Source: Baia soyae (GTDB taxonomy: Bacteria > Bacillota > Bacilli > Thermoactinomycetales > Thermoactinomycetaceae). From it: a stretch of DNA of 59,453 nucleotides. The stretch lies in NCBI RefSeq assembly GCF_004341445.1, contig NZ_SLXV01000016.1, forward strand, positions 1-59,453. Reading direction: 5' to 3'. Under the pieces are notes generated by a model. That model was not told the origin of the DNA. It searched no databases and saw only the letters and a list, made by a program, of their open reading frames with translations. Position numbers and translations under genes: made by a program. Shown here in pieces: positions 8,159 to 15,906 of this stretch (position 1 is its first letter; every line of letters starts with the position of its first letter).

Positions 8159-9394
8159 ATGAAAAATTCGGAGATGAAGACGAGTCTTGGTTTTCTAGCA
8201 GTGATCTTGCTCCTATTTGTCATATATCAAACGATGATGTTGCAATCATTTTATAATGATTTCAAACGTGATTACATCCATACGTGGAGTGGGGTTGCTG
8301 GGAAGCTTGTAGAGCAAAATCCAGAAAACGAAAGTGAAATTATGCACATTCTATCGGGGAAAACGAAGGACTTTAACCAATATATTGCTTCTGGAAAAGT
8401 CATATTAAATCAGTATGGAATATCAGAGGATGTATCTTTAGAGTTATTCCCCTATCTGAATCAGCATATTTCTTTCTATAACCAGTTTATTTTTTGGGGT
8501 TGCATACTCCTTTGTGTCACACTCCTTCTGGTTACTTTTATCCAATACAAGTCCTTTTTCGGTAAGATTAAGCAATTTATTAGGGCTGCTGATAAGATTG
8601 TGGAGGGGAATTATGAAGTAGTAATTAATGAAAATAGAGAAGGAGATTTGGCTAGATTAGCGGTTTCGTTTCAATCGATGAAAGAAGTAATTCGAAAAAA
8701 TATGCATGATCTACTTGCGGAAAAAACATTTCTCGTCCAGACACTCCACGACCTCTCCCATCAACTAAAAACACCTCTTTCCACACTTATGGTTAATAAC
8801 GACATTTTGTTAAATGGAAAATGTTCTCTTGAGCAATGCCAAATGTTTACTCAACGTAATCAAGTCCAACTTTCTAGAATGAATGACCTGATTCATAATG
8901 TACTAAAAGTAGCGAAAGTAGATGCCAGAGCGATCGCTTTTGATAAAGAGAGAATCAATCTGATCGAAACGATTTATGAAGCCATTGATATCTTGCAAAG
9001 TAAATGTCGTGAGAAAAACATCACAATCGACTTAGAAGCGGCGGACGAAATCGTTATTTCTCACGATCGAATTTGGATTCAGGAAGCACTTATCAATATT
9101 TTAAAAAACTCTATTGAACATTCTCATCCAGATAGTCAAATCTGTGTTCGGGTGAAAGATACCCCTATCCATACAGAGATTACGATTCAAGACTTTGGAG
9201 AAGGAATTGAGCGAGAAGATTTGCCTCATATATTTGATCGATTTTATAAAGCAAAGCATTCCAAAAAGCGTGATTCGATTGGGATCGGATTAGCCCTTTC
9301 TAAGTCGGTTATCGAAGCTCATGATGGGTTTATTCGAGTGGAGAGTCGGCGGTTTGAGTTTACTAGATTTACGATTACCTTTTTAAAGTATTGA
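8159..9394 (+). CDS. Membrane sensor histidine kinase
   Basis: About 411 residues. Transmembrane segments at about 8-26 and 108-128 enclose an 80-residue extracytoplasmic sensor region, followed by a HAMP-like linker, a phospho-acceptor H201 in LHDLSHQLKTPLSTL, and an ATPase domain with N-box NILKNSIEHS, G1 DFGEGI and G2 GIGLALSKS. The ATG at 8159 lies behind AGAGGGCAG; an earlier in-frame start would overlap the regulator gene. It is the cognate kinase of the response regulator upstream and the last gene of the operon. Confidence 0.92.
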   Translation: MKNSEMKTSLGFLAVILLLFVIYQTMMLQSFYNDFKRDYIHTWSGVAGKLVEQNPENESEIMHILSGKTKDFNQYIASGKVILNQYGISEDVSLELFPYLNQHISFYNQFIFWGCILLCVTLLLVTFIQYKSFFGKIKQFIRAADKIVEGNYEVVINENREGDLARLAVSFQSMKEVIRKNMHDLLAEKTFLVQTLHDLSHQLKTPLSTLMVNNDILLNGKCSLEQCQMFTQRNQVQLSRMNDLIHNVLKVAKVDARAIAFDKERINLIETIYEAIDILQSKCREKNITIDLEAADEIVISHDRIWIQEALINILKNSIEHSHPDSQICVRVKDTPIHTEITIQDFGEGIEREDLPHIFDRFYKAKHSKKRDSIGIGLALSKSVIEAHDGFIRVESRRFEFTRFTITFLKY

Positions 9395-9419
9395 CCCTCG
9401 TGGATCGAGGGATTTTTTA
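9395..9419 (+). terminator. Terminator of the ABC/two-component operon
   Basis: CCCTCG-TGGAT-CGAGGG followed by ATTTTTTAT directly after the kinase stop codon. Confidence 0.85.
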
Positions 9420-9428
9420 TGTGATCGT

Positions 9429-9494
9429 ATGTAAAATATGTTTGAGATATAAAGCTACATGTACTTTAATATAAATGTAAAACATATTTTACAT
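9429..9494. promoter_or_regulatory. Paired operator-like repeats before the Xre regulator
   Basis: A palindrome with eight-base arms (ATGTAAAA-CATA-TTTTACAT) occupies 9475-9494. A second, partial copy in the opposite sense, ATGTAAAATATGTTT, lies at 9429-9443. Position just before the regulator gene suggests an autoregulatory operator pair. Confidence 0.55.
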
Positions 9495-9516
9495 TCCAAG
9501 GATTGAGGTAGAGGGG

Positions 9517-9717
9517 ATGAAAAACCGCATTCACGAGCTTCGAAAAGCTAGGCAGATTTCGCAGGAGGAATTAGCAAAACTATGTGGTGTGAGTAGACAA
9601 ACGATTAATGCTATTGAAAATAACAAATATGATCCAAGCCTTGAATTGGTTTTTAGTCTTGCAACGAAGCTAGGGATCTTAGTGGACGAGTTATTTATTT
9701 ATAACAAGGGGAGATAG
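9517..9717 (+). CDS. Xre-family HTH regulator (YozG/YvaO-like small type)
   Basis: 66 residues consisting of a single Cro/CI-type helix-turn-helix: RIHELRKARQISQEELAKL, then the recognition helix region VSRQTINAIENNKYDPSLEL. This compact form usually sits beside a gene for a small membrane protein and represses the pair. That holds here: the next gene starts three bases after the stop. The repeats at 9429-9494 are likely operators. Confidence 0.88.
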   Translation: MKNRIHELRKARQISQEELAKLCGVSRQTINAIENNKYDPSLELVFSLATKLGILVDELFIYNKGR

Positions 9718-9719
9718 AG

Positions 9720-10073
9720 ATGGTGATGGCGTATGTTATTTTGTCTGTTGTTATGATGATAGCGAGTATCTTGATTTTTTGTCTGTCTAATGATATTCCA
9801 GTTAAAGGTGGAGCAGGACGAGCGGGATTTATGGGTGATGAGCGCCAGACACTCATACGACAAAAAGCGATTCTTTCGAGTTGGAGCGCTATGATGTTGT
9901 GTGGAGTGATTAAATATGTATACAGTCTCCCTATCATGCAGGCGACACATACTAAGTATTTCTTTAGTGATATATTATCTGACATTAACTTTGAGAAAGG
10001 CTTAGATGTAATTGTAATGGGTGCGATCGCTTATGTTATCAGCTATCAATTGTGGAAGAGAAAGCTGAGTTGA
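9720..10073 (+). CDS. Small membrane protein paired with an Xre regulator
   Basis: 117 residues with hydrophobic segments at about 3-22, 52-70 and 92-110 and a central polar stretch (GFMGDERQTLIRQKA). The AAGGGGAGA ribosome site lies in the end of the regulator gene, so translation is coupled. DUF2178 or DUF3796-like membrane proteins commonly accompany such regulators, but I cannot assign one with certainty. The function is unknown. Confidence 0.65.
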   Translation: MVMAYVILSVVMMIASILIFCLSNDIPVKGGAGRAGFMGDERQTLIRQKAILSSWSAMMLCGVIKYVYSLPIMQATHTKYFFSDILSDINFEKGLDVIVMGAIAYVISYQLWKRKLS

Positions 10074-10091
10074 TGTTTCTGCATAGAGAAG

Positions 10092-10130
10092 CCGACTTAC
10101 ACACTTAGCGTAGTGGAAAGTCGGTTTTTT
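10092..10130 (+). terminator. Terminator after the Xre/membrane protein pair
   Basis: CCGACTT pairs with AAGTCGG across a 19-base loop that contains a further short stem, followed by TTTTTT. Confidence 0.7.
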
Positions 10131-10161
10131 ATCCTTTCTTTTAGCTTCTTATTCGCAGAGA

Positions 10162-10302
10162 TCAAGCTGAAGTAGGTCTCACAACGATTTCATTTACATC
10201 CACATCAGCTGGTTGATGGATGGCATCAGAGATGGATTGTGCGATGAAGCCCGGAGGCAATCCATGTAGAACACCGTGGATATTAACATCGATCATGCAA
10301 TT
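10162..10302 (-). pseudogene. Decayed short-chain dehydrogenase remnant
   Basis: The minus strand encodes MIDVNIHGVLHG, the mid-domain helix pattern of classical SDR enzymes, joined directly to a typical SDR C-terminus with PADVDVNEIVVRPT and a stop. The catalytic Ser-Tyr-Lys region between them and the N-terminal Rossmann part are absent. This is an internally deleted remnant, not a working gene. A family of NADP-dependent SDRs ends in VDVNE(I/V)xxRPT, which supports the call. Confidence 0.6.
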
Positions 10303-10473
10303 TCATTCATCGATCTTCAGTGTCTCCAAAAGCGATACTGGCATCACACGGCTACATCGATACATCCAAATTTGATCAGAGCTAGGCGGATAATGGCTTG
10401 CATTTCGGCCCAGAGAATGAACCTTATATGGTTTTTCGGTTAAGTTATTCTTTGGAATATCTTCTAATGTCAT
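10303..10473 (-). pseudogene. 56-codon frame upstream of the SDR remnant, probably debris
   Basis: The frame begins MTLEDIPKNN and ends shortly before the SDR remnant. It has no good ribosome site and no recognised family. Adjacent decay makes it likely to be part of the same degraded region, though a small real gene is not excluded. Confidence 0.25.
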
Positions 10474-10531
10474 ATCCTAATACAAAGTAATCATATATGT
10501 ATGATGAGTATTTTGTATTAGGAGGAGTGTC

Positions 10532-11446
10532 ATGAATCGGCTGATTACCTTTATTATCGTGGGATTTTTTGCTCAGCTTGTAGATGGTGCGTTGGGGATG
10601 GCATATGGAGTGACGTCTAGCTCACTGTTATTGTTGTTTGGGATTGCTCCGGCTATCGCATCTGCTTCTGTGCATATGTCCGAAGTAGTGACAACGGCGG
10701 CTTCAGGGGTTTCCCATATTCGCTTTGGAAATGTGGATAAGAAAACAGTTCTTCGTTTGATCCTGCCGGGTTCGATTGGTGCGTTTGTGGGGGCATGTTT
10801 TTTAAGTAATCTACCTGGCGAATTGGTGAAACCGTATGTTGCGATGTTTTTATTTTTACTAGGGGCCTATGTTCTATTTCGGTTTTCATTTGTTCGTTTT
10901 AAGCAGAATATGAACCTGTCAAACCGAACTCCTAGTAAAAAACTACTCGTCCCCCTAGGGTTTATCGCCGGATTTGCAGATTCTACAGGTGGTGGTGGCT
11001 GGGGCCCGCTTGCTACGCCTGTCTTGATGGCGCGAACGGAACTGGAACCACGAAAAGTAGTAGGTTCCGTAGATACCAGCGAATTTGCCATAGCCTTCTC
11101 TGCTACATTAGGCTTTTTGATCTCACTCGGATGGGAGCAGTTTCACTGGGAGTGGGTGTTAGCCCTGATGATCGGAGGAGTCATAGCAGCTCCCATTGCC
11201 GCTTGGTTAGTACGACTCATCCCTGCCCCTATATTAGGAGTCCTAGTAGGTGGACTCATTATCATGACCAATCTAAAAACGTTATTCAGTGTTTTTAGCA
11301 TCAGTTCATCTAATATTCAAAACTATACTTACTCGCTTTTTGGTGTGGTCTGGCTTGTTGCTGGGTTTTATACGATTCTGCGTTATCGGAAATATAGGAA
11401 ACAAGTACTGGATGAAGAACAAAAAAGTCATCCAACAAATGGATGA
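10532..11446 (+). CDS. TauE/SafE (TSUP) family anion exporter
   Basis: 304 residues with eight or so hydrophobic segments and the two family repeats: VDGALGMAYGVTSSSLLL at the N-terminus and FADSTGGGGWGPLATPVL in the centre. Members export sulfite, sulfoacetate or related anions across the membrane, or take part in sulfur and organosulfonate metabolism. AGGAGGAG precedes the ATG. The gene stands alone between the SDR remnant and a convergent acetyltransferase, so the substrate cannot be inferred from neighbours. Confidence 0.88.
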   Translation: MNRLITFIIVGFFAQLVDGALGMAYGVTSSSLLLLFGIAPAIASASVHMSEVVTTAASGVSHIRFGNVDKKTVLRLILPGSIGAFVGACFLSNLPGELVKPYVAMFLFLLGAYVLFRFSFVRFKQNMNLSNRTPSKKLLVPLGFIAGFADSTGGGGWGPLATPVLMARTELEPRKVVGSVDTSEFAIAFSATLGFLISLGWEQFHWEWVLALMIGGVIAAPIAAWLVRLIPAPILGVLVGGLIIMTNLKTLFSVFSISSSNIQNYTYSLFGVVWLVAGFYTILRYRKYRKQVLDEEQKSHPTNG

Positions 11447-11450
11447 CTTT
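11424..11450 (-). terminator. Terminator for the minus-strand acetyltransferase
   Basis: AAAGTCATCC and GGATGACTTT form a 10-base stem overlapping the last codons of the TSUP gene. On the minus strand it is followed by TTTTTTG, so it ends transcription of the convergent gene. Confidence 0.65.
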
Positions 11451-11483
11451 GTACAATGAAATCCGATCTTCTGTCGGAATCTA

Positions 11484-12353
11484 CTATACAGACAAATCCT
11501 TCGTCCACAAGCTCATGTCCTCAAATTTGTCATGTATATTGCAATTTTTTGTTAGTCTACCCGTATACTCGTAGCCAAGTTGATGAAATGCCATATTCAT
11601 TCCAAACGAAAGAGATCTTGCTAACGAGTATACGCAAAAAATACTTCTTTGTTTTAGCTCACTTTCAAGTGAAAGAATTAAATTCTTGATAAATCCATGC
11701 CGACGATGTTCTGATAATGTAGCGCAATCCGTTATCTCTGCATTGTTATAGGTCGTATTTAATTCTGCAGAAGCGGCACTTACAATTTGATCTTCGCTTT
11801 CAACCACATAAAAAATGGTGCCGTTTTCAATCGCATTTCGAACGTATGTTTCATCATTCATTGGAGTTGGATAAAATTGAAAAATAGTGTTGTACAAGTT
11901 TGCTAGTTGCTCCGCATCCTCTTCTATTGCTAAACGCATGTGATAGTTACTTGAAAACTCTTTGGGATCCGATGTCATGGGGTGGGTTTGCACTTTTTGT
12001 AGGATCTCATTTTCTTTTATCCAATGGTCACTGGTTCGCCTCTCAAGACTAAAATAAAGAGCTACGCTATATGCATCACTTCCGTTAAAGTATCCTTTAA
12101 AGATCCCTTCTAACATGTAACCTCTGGACACAAAAGATTGCCAGTCCTCACTTCTTGCTTTCACAAAAACCTTAGTAAAGTGGTATTGCTTGGCAATCTC
12201 TTCAATACGTTTCATGATTGAGAAAACATTTCCCCTGTAATCATCTACACGCAGTCGATCACCCGCTGGGTCAACATAAATTTGTACTGTAAAATCTAAG
12301 CCTGTCTCAACTCGATTTTCGACATGCATAGGTGTATCGATCATGACTCTCAC
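11484..12353 (-). CDS. ablB: Putative beta-lysine N-acetyltransferase (GNAT)
   Basis: 289 residues, the length of AblB/YodP. The N-terminal half includes KVFVKARSEDWQSFVSRGYMLEG and FNGSDAY; the C-terminal GNAT domain (about 150-275) contains EDAEQLANLYNTIF, the acetyl-CoA loop in LSEHRRHGFIKNL and YSLARSLSFGMNMAFHQLGYEYTGRL, typical of this subfamily. AblB acetylates beta-lysine made by lysine 2,3-aminomutase (AblA), giving the osmolyte N-epsilon-acetyl-beta-lysine. No ablA is next to it, so the gene is an orphan here; the aminomutase would have to be elsewhere. Confidence 0.8.
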   Translation of the reverse strand: MRVMIDTPMHVENRVETGLDFTVQIYVDPAGDRLRVDDYRGNVFSIMKRIEEIAKQYHFTKVFVKARSEDWQSFVSRGYMLEGIFKGYFNGSDAYSVALYFSLERRTSDHWIKENEILQKVQTHPMTSDPKEFSSNYHMRLAIEEDAEQLANLYNTIFQFYPTPMNDETYVRNAIENGTIFYVVESEDQIVSAASAELNTTYNNAEITDCATLSEHRRHGFIKNLILSLESELKQRSIFCVYSLARSLSFGMNMAFHQLGYEYTGRLTKNCNIHDKFEDMSLWTKDLSV

Positions 12354-12545
12354 TTCCTTCCTTTATTGGACAATATCTTTGTTCATCACATTACCCGCTT
12401 CCAACTTTTCTGCTAATGAAAATGCAGTATCTTGCCCAACGCTCCGAATGAGGCTAACAGGAATTCCAAATATGAACCGTATCCTATATTTTGGTTAATA
12501 CACCTTTTCGGGGGCTTGGGCAAAAACTGCCGTGATGGAACCAAA
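12354..12545 (-). other. Region upstream of ablB with possible gene remnant
   Basis: One minus frame ends at 12366 with AFSLAEKLEAGNVMNKDIVQ and runs back only to about 12500 before a stop, with no start or ribosome site. It looks like the C-terminal remnant of an unidentified protein. An overlapping 63-codon frame (12413-12604) crosses the terminator of the candidate small RNA and is probably chance. Confidence 0.3.
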
Positions 12546-12555
12546 TCAAAAACTG

Positions 12556-12643
12556 AAAAAAGACCTGTTGTCTTCAGGTCACATGCTACTAACAATGCAA
12601 ACACTTTTTAATAGCATGTGTTTACAGATATAATATTATATTC
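12556..12643 (-). ncRNA. Candidate small RNA (about 88 nt) with own promoter and terminator
   Basis: From the promoter at 12650-12678 the transcript would start near 12643. It contains a hairpin with nine-base arms (CACATGCTA at 12580-12588 with TAGCATGTG at 12612-12620), then an intrinsic terminator (GACCTG, loop, CAGGTC followed by TTTTTT, 12556-12580). A 12-codon frame starting in the hairpin lacks a ribosome site. It may be a free small RNA or a terminating leader of the minus-strand ablB region. No known RNA family is recognised. Confidence 0.45.
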
Positions 12644-12649
12644 AGAAAT

Positions 12650-12678
12650 ATTATATCTTATTTCAATGTGGCAGTCAA
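12650..12678 (-). promoter_or_regulatory. Promoter of the candidate small RNA
   Basis: TTGACT, 17 bases, then TATAAT on the minus strand: one mismatch to the sigma-A consensus. The -10 lies inside a 12-base perfect inverted repeat (12626-12637 with 12647-12658), which could be a repressor site. Confidence 0.6.
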
Positions 12679-12753
12679 TATTTAGTTTACCTTTTATTCT
12701 TCACAACACTAAAACCTTTGTTCCCAACTAATTAAGCTTTCATTAAGAGACAA

Positions 12754-12782
12754 TTGTAGAGTTCCTACCATTCTGATATACT
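12754..12782 (+). promoter_or_regulatory. Promoter of the biotin operon
   Basis: TTGTAG, 17 bases, TATACT. The predicted start near 12789 places the BirA-like operator immediately downstream. Confidence 0.6.
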
Positions 12783-12793
12783 CAACTGGAACA

Positions 12794-12827
12794 AATGTAA
12801 ACTTAATATAAATAAATAGTTTACATT
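12794..12827. promoter_or_regulatory. BirA-type operator of the biotin operon
   Basis: A perfect inverted repeat with ten-base arms, AATGTAAACT and AGTTTACATT, separated by 14 bases. Arm length and spacing match known Bacillus BirA operators, although the core is GTAAAC where many have GTTAAC. It overlaps the expected transcription start of bioA, so biotinoyl-AMP-loaded BirA would repress the operon when biotin is plentiful. Confidence 0.75.
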
Positions 12828-12845
12828 GGATTGGGAGGTAGGAGC

Positions 12846-14195
12846 ATGTCACAGAGCTATCAAGAACTACTAGAGAAAAATGAGAAGTATCTTTGGAATC
12901 CATTCACACAAATGAAGGAATATTTACATGATAACCCAATCATTATCGAACGCGGCCAAGGCGTCAAGCTAATCGATGTACGAGGAAACGAATACTACGA
13001 TGGAAATGCTTCCGTTTGGCTAAACGTGTTTGGTCATAACCGAAAAGAATTGAATGAAGCGATTCAGCAACAACTAGAGCAAATCGCTCACTCTACCTTA
13101 TTAGGGATGGCGAATGTACCGTCTATTTTATTGGCAGAGCGACTGGTTCAGCTTGCTCCCCAGAGCTTACACAAAGTTTTTTACTCTGATAGCGGAGCAG
13201 AGGCAGTTGAAATTGGATTAAAGATGGCGTTTCTTTATTGGAAACATAGAGGGAGGCCTGAGAAGCAGACGTTTCTCAGTATGAAAAATGCATACCATGG
13301 TGATACCGTGGGAGCGGTTAGTGTCGGGGGAATTAGCATGTTTCATCAGGCCTTCGATCGATTACTGTTTCCAACTGAAAAAGTTTCGTATCCATATCCG
13401 TACCGTTTTCCTGGAACCGTGGAGGAATGTAGAGAAAGTTGTCTAGACGAACTAAAGCAGGTACTAGAAGAGAAATCAGAGCAGATTGCAGGACTCATTG
13501 TAGAGCCGATGGTGCAAGGGGCAAGCGGAATTATCGTGATGCCAGACGGTTTTCTTTCAGAAGTAGAAAGGCTATGTCGTAGGTACGATGTTCTCCTGTT
13601 AGTGGATGAAGTGGCTACTGGATTTGGCCGGACCGGGAAGATGTTTGCTTGTGAACATGAAGGGATTCAACCCGACATCATGATGGTCGGAAAGAAGCTG
13701 ACCGGTGGCTATCTTCCTGTCGCAGCAACTCTTACTTCCGATGAAATCTATGATGCTTTTTATGGGGATCATGCGGAGGGAAAAACATTTTTCCATGGCC
13801 ACTCTTATACAGGAAATCAATTAGGATGTTCGGTGGCGCTTGCGAATCTCGAACTTTATGAGCGTGAGAATGTAATCGAACACGTTCAGGAGGTAAGTAA
13901 GTCGTTAGCGGCTTGGTTAAAAGAGTTTGAACAGCTTTCTCATGTGGGGGATGTCCGGCAATTGGGATTGATCGTAGGAATTGAACTAGTGCGGGATAAG
14001 GAAAGAAAAGAGCCGTATGACTTTGAAGAGGCGATTGGGGTACGGGTTTGTAGACGAGCAAAGGAGCTAGGGCTACTCACTCGTCCGCTTGATGCAGTGA
14101 TTACCTTAATCCCACCACTGATTACGACAAAGAAAGAGCTAAGAGAGATGCTGATGATTTTATATCAAGCTATTTCTGAGGTTACAGAAGGATGA
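12846..14195 (+). CDS. bioA: Adenosylmethionine (or lysine)-8-amino-7-oxononanoate aminotransferase
   Basis: 449 residues, PLP-dependent class III aminotransferase that converts KAPA to DAPA in biotin synthesis. Visible are the N-terminal [10 protein letters not shown], the ASGAEAV-like DSGAEAVE cofactor loop, the Asp of [15 protein letters not shown], and the Schiff-base lysine in VGKKLTGG (about 284). The ATG at 12846 has GGGAGGTAGGAG before it. First gene of bioADBFHC; its stop overlaps the bioD start (ATGA). Whether SAM or lysine is the amino donor cannot be told from motifs alone. Confidence 0.95.
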   Translation: MSQSYQELLEKNEKYLWNPFTQMKEYLHDNPIIIERGQGVKLIDVRGNEYYDGNASVWLNVFGHNRKELNEAIQQQLEQIAHSTLLGMANVPSILLAERLVQLAPQSLHKVFYSDSGAEAVEIGLKMAFLYWKHRGRPEKQTFLSMKNAYHGDTVGAVSVGGISMFHQAFDRLLFPTEKVSYPYPYRFPGTVEECRESCLDELKQVLEEKSEQIAGLIVEPMVQGASGIIVMPDGFLSEVERLCRRYDVLLLVDEVATGFGRTGKMFACEHEGIQPDIMMVGKKLTGGYLPVAATLTSDEIYDAFYGDHAEGKTFFHGHSYTGNQLGCSVALANLELYERENVIEHVQEVSKSLAAWLKEFEQLSHVGDVRQLGLIVGIELVRDKERKEPYDFEEAIGVRVCRRAKELGLLTRPLDAVITLIPPLITTKKELREMLMILYQAISEVTEG

Positions 14196-14893
14196 GCAAA
14201 GGAATCTTTATTACGGCAACGGGGACAGGGATCGGAAAGACGGTGATCACAGCGGGTTTGGCGCTTGCATTACGAGATGTTGGCTTTGATGTAGGGATCC
14301 TAAAACCGGTACAAAGTGGACATGCCCTCGATTCTCCGGAAAGTGATGGGATGATTCTAAAAGAATTGGCTCAGATCACAGCTCCCATTGAAAAGATCGT
14401 TACCTATAGCTTTCCTGAACCAGTAGCACCCCAATTAGCGGCAGAGATCGCGGAGGTCGAGATAGACCGTATGCGAATTCTGCAACATGTCGAAGAGCTA
14501 AAAGCAAGGCATGATGTGGTATTGGTTGAAGGTGCTGGTGGACTAATGGTTCCAATACGACATGATTACAGTGTTGCAGACCTAGCGAAAGAGATCGGCT
14601 GGCCACTTCTGATTATAGCGCATCCGCTTCTCGGTACAGTGAATCATACCGTGCTAACGACCCTTGTTGCCAGACAGATGGGGCTACATCCGATGGGTGT
14701 CATCTTAAATGGTCTCCGAGAAACCGACGAAGATCCAAGTGTTGCACACAATTCCCGTTTTATTGAACAGATGGCCCAAATCCCTGTGCTAGGAACCGTT
14801 CCATGGCTAGGGGAGGATGTTACATCTCAGAATGTAAGACAAGCCATGATCCAGAATGTAAATATGACAGCATTGATCCAGTCTATTAATTAA
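14192..14893 (+). CDS. bioD: Dethiobiotin synthetase
   Basis: 233 residues. The P-loop [13 protein letters not shown] (7-19) and LKPVQSG motif are typical, as is [11 protein letters not shown]. It closes the ureido ring of DAPA with CO2 and ATP to give dethiobiotin. Translationally coupled to bioA by the four-base ATGA overlap, and followed 17 bases later by bioB. Confidence 0.95.
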   Translation: MSKGIFITATGTGIGKTVITAGLALALRDVGFDVGILKPVQSGHALDSPESDGMILKELAQITAPIEKIVTYSFPEPVAPQLAAEIAEVEIDRMRILQHVEELKARHDVVLVEGAGGLMVPIRHDYSVADLAKEIGWPLLIIAHPLLGTVNHTVLTTLVARQMGLHPMGVILNGLRETDEDPSVAHNSRFIEQMAQIPVLGTVPWLGEDVTSQNVRQAMIQNVNMTALIQSIN

Positions 14894-14910
14894 TTTTAGG
14901 AGGAACAAAC

Positions 14911-15906
14911 ATGTTAACGATAACATCTACACAGTGGGAACGATACGCAGATAAAGCACTACAAGGAGAAATTCTCACGATGGAAGAAGCATTATCCGTT
15001 TTAGATGCAGAAGATTCTCAGCTACTTCCCTTACTACAAGCCGCCTTTCGAGTTCGATATCATACCTTTGGTAGAAAAGTAAAATTGAACATGATTATTA
15101 ATGCTAAGAGCGGTCTGTGTCCGGAGGATTGCGGCTACTGTTCTCAATCGATCGTTTCTAATGCACCGATTGAGAAATATACGATGATGAAAAGAGACGT
15201 ACTAGTCGCAGGTGCTAAAGAAGCATTGGCTCGGAAAGCAGGAACCTATTGTATCGTAGCAAGCGGTCGTGGCCCTACCGAGCATGAGTTAGAAGAAGTG
15301 ATTGAAGCAGTGAAGGAGATTAAACAAGAATTAAAGATGAAAGTGTGTGCTTGCTTGGGAATTTTGCGAAATGATCAAGCAGAGAGACTGAAAGAGGCAG
15401 GCGTTGATCGCTATAATCACAATTTGAATACAAGTAAGGATCACTTCTCGCAGATTACGACGACTCATAACTATGATCATCGGGTTCAAACGATCGAACA
15501 AGCGAAAACAGCTGGGATGTCTCCATGTTCGGGGTGTATCGTGGGGATGGGAGAGACTCGTGAGCAAGTGGTTCAGATTGCCTATGCTCTGAGGGAGCTT
15601 GATGCAGATTCGATTCCAGTCAATTTTCTTCATTCGATTAAAGGGACCCCGCTGGAAGATAAGAACGATTTAGATCCACGTTACTGTTTAAAGGTATTGG
15701 CTTTGATGAGGTTTATCAATCCGACTAAAGAAATTCGGGTTTCTGGAGGAAGAGAAGTAAATCTGCGCCACTTGCAACCGCTATCCCTCTATCCGGCGAA
15801 TGCGATCTTTGTGGGGGACTATCTAACCACGGAAGGACAAGCTTCCCTCATCGATCATCAAATAATTGAAGATTTGGGATTTGAGATTGAAGAATGTGCG
15901 CTGTAA
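14911..15906 (+). CDS. bioB: Biotin synthase (radical SAM)
   Basis: 331 residues. The radical-SAM cluster cysteines are C70, C74 and C77 in GLCPEDCGYC; further conserved pieces are NHNLNTS-type YNHNLNTSKDHF, CSGCIVGMGE (auxiliary 2Fe-2S cluster cysteine) and NFLHSIKGTPLE. It inserts sulfur into dethiobiotin. AGGAGGAAC precedes the ATG. The 3' end overlaps bioF by 13 bases. Confidence 0.96.
   Translation: MLTITSTQWERYADKALQGEILTMEEALSVLDAEDSQLLPLLQAAFRVRYHTFGRKVKLNMIINAKSGLCPEDCGYCSQSIVSNAPIEKYTMMKRDVLVAGAKEALARKAGTYCIVASGRGPTEHELEEVIEAVKEIKQELKMKVCACLGILRNDQAERLKEAGVDRYNHNLNTSKDHFSQITTTHNYDHRVQTIEQAKTAGMSPCSGCIVGMGETREQVVQIAYALRELDADSIPVNFLHSIKGTPLEDKNDLDPRYCLKVLALMRFINPTKEIRVSGGREVNLRHLQPLSLYPANAIFVGDYLTTEGQASLIDHQIIEDLGFEIEECAL

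Noticed and set aside
12413-12604. 63-codon minus-strand frame upstream of ablB
   Set aside because: Crosses the terminator hairpin of the candidate small RNA and has no ribosome site.
13732-14061. 109-codon antisense frame within bioA
   Set aside because: Shadow of a well-supported gene; proline/histidine-rich and without any motif.
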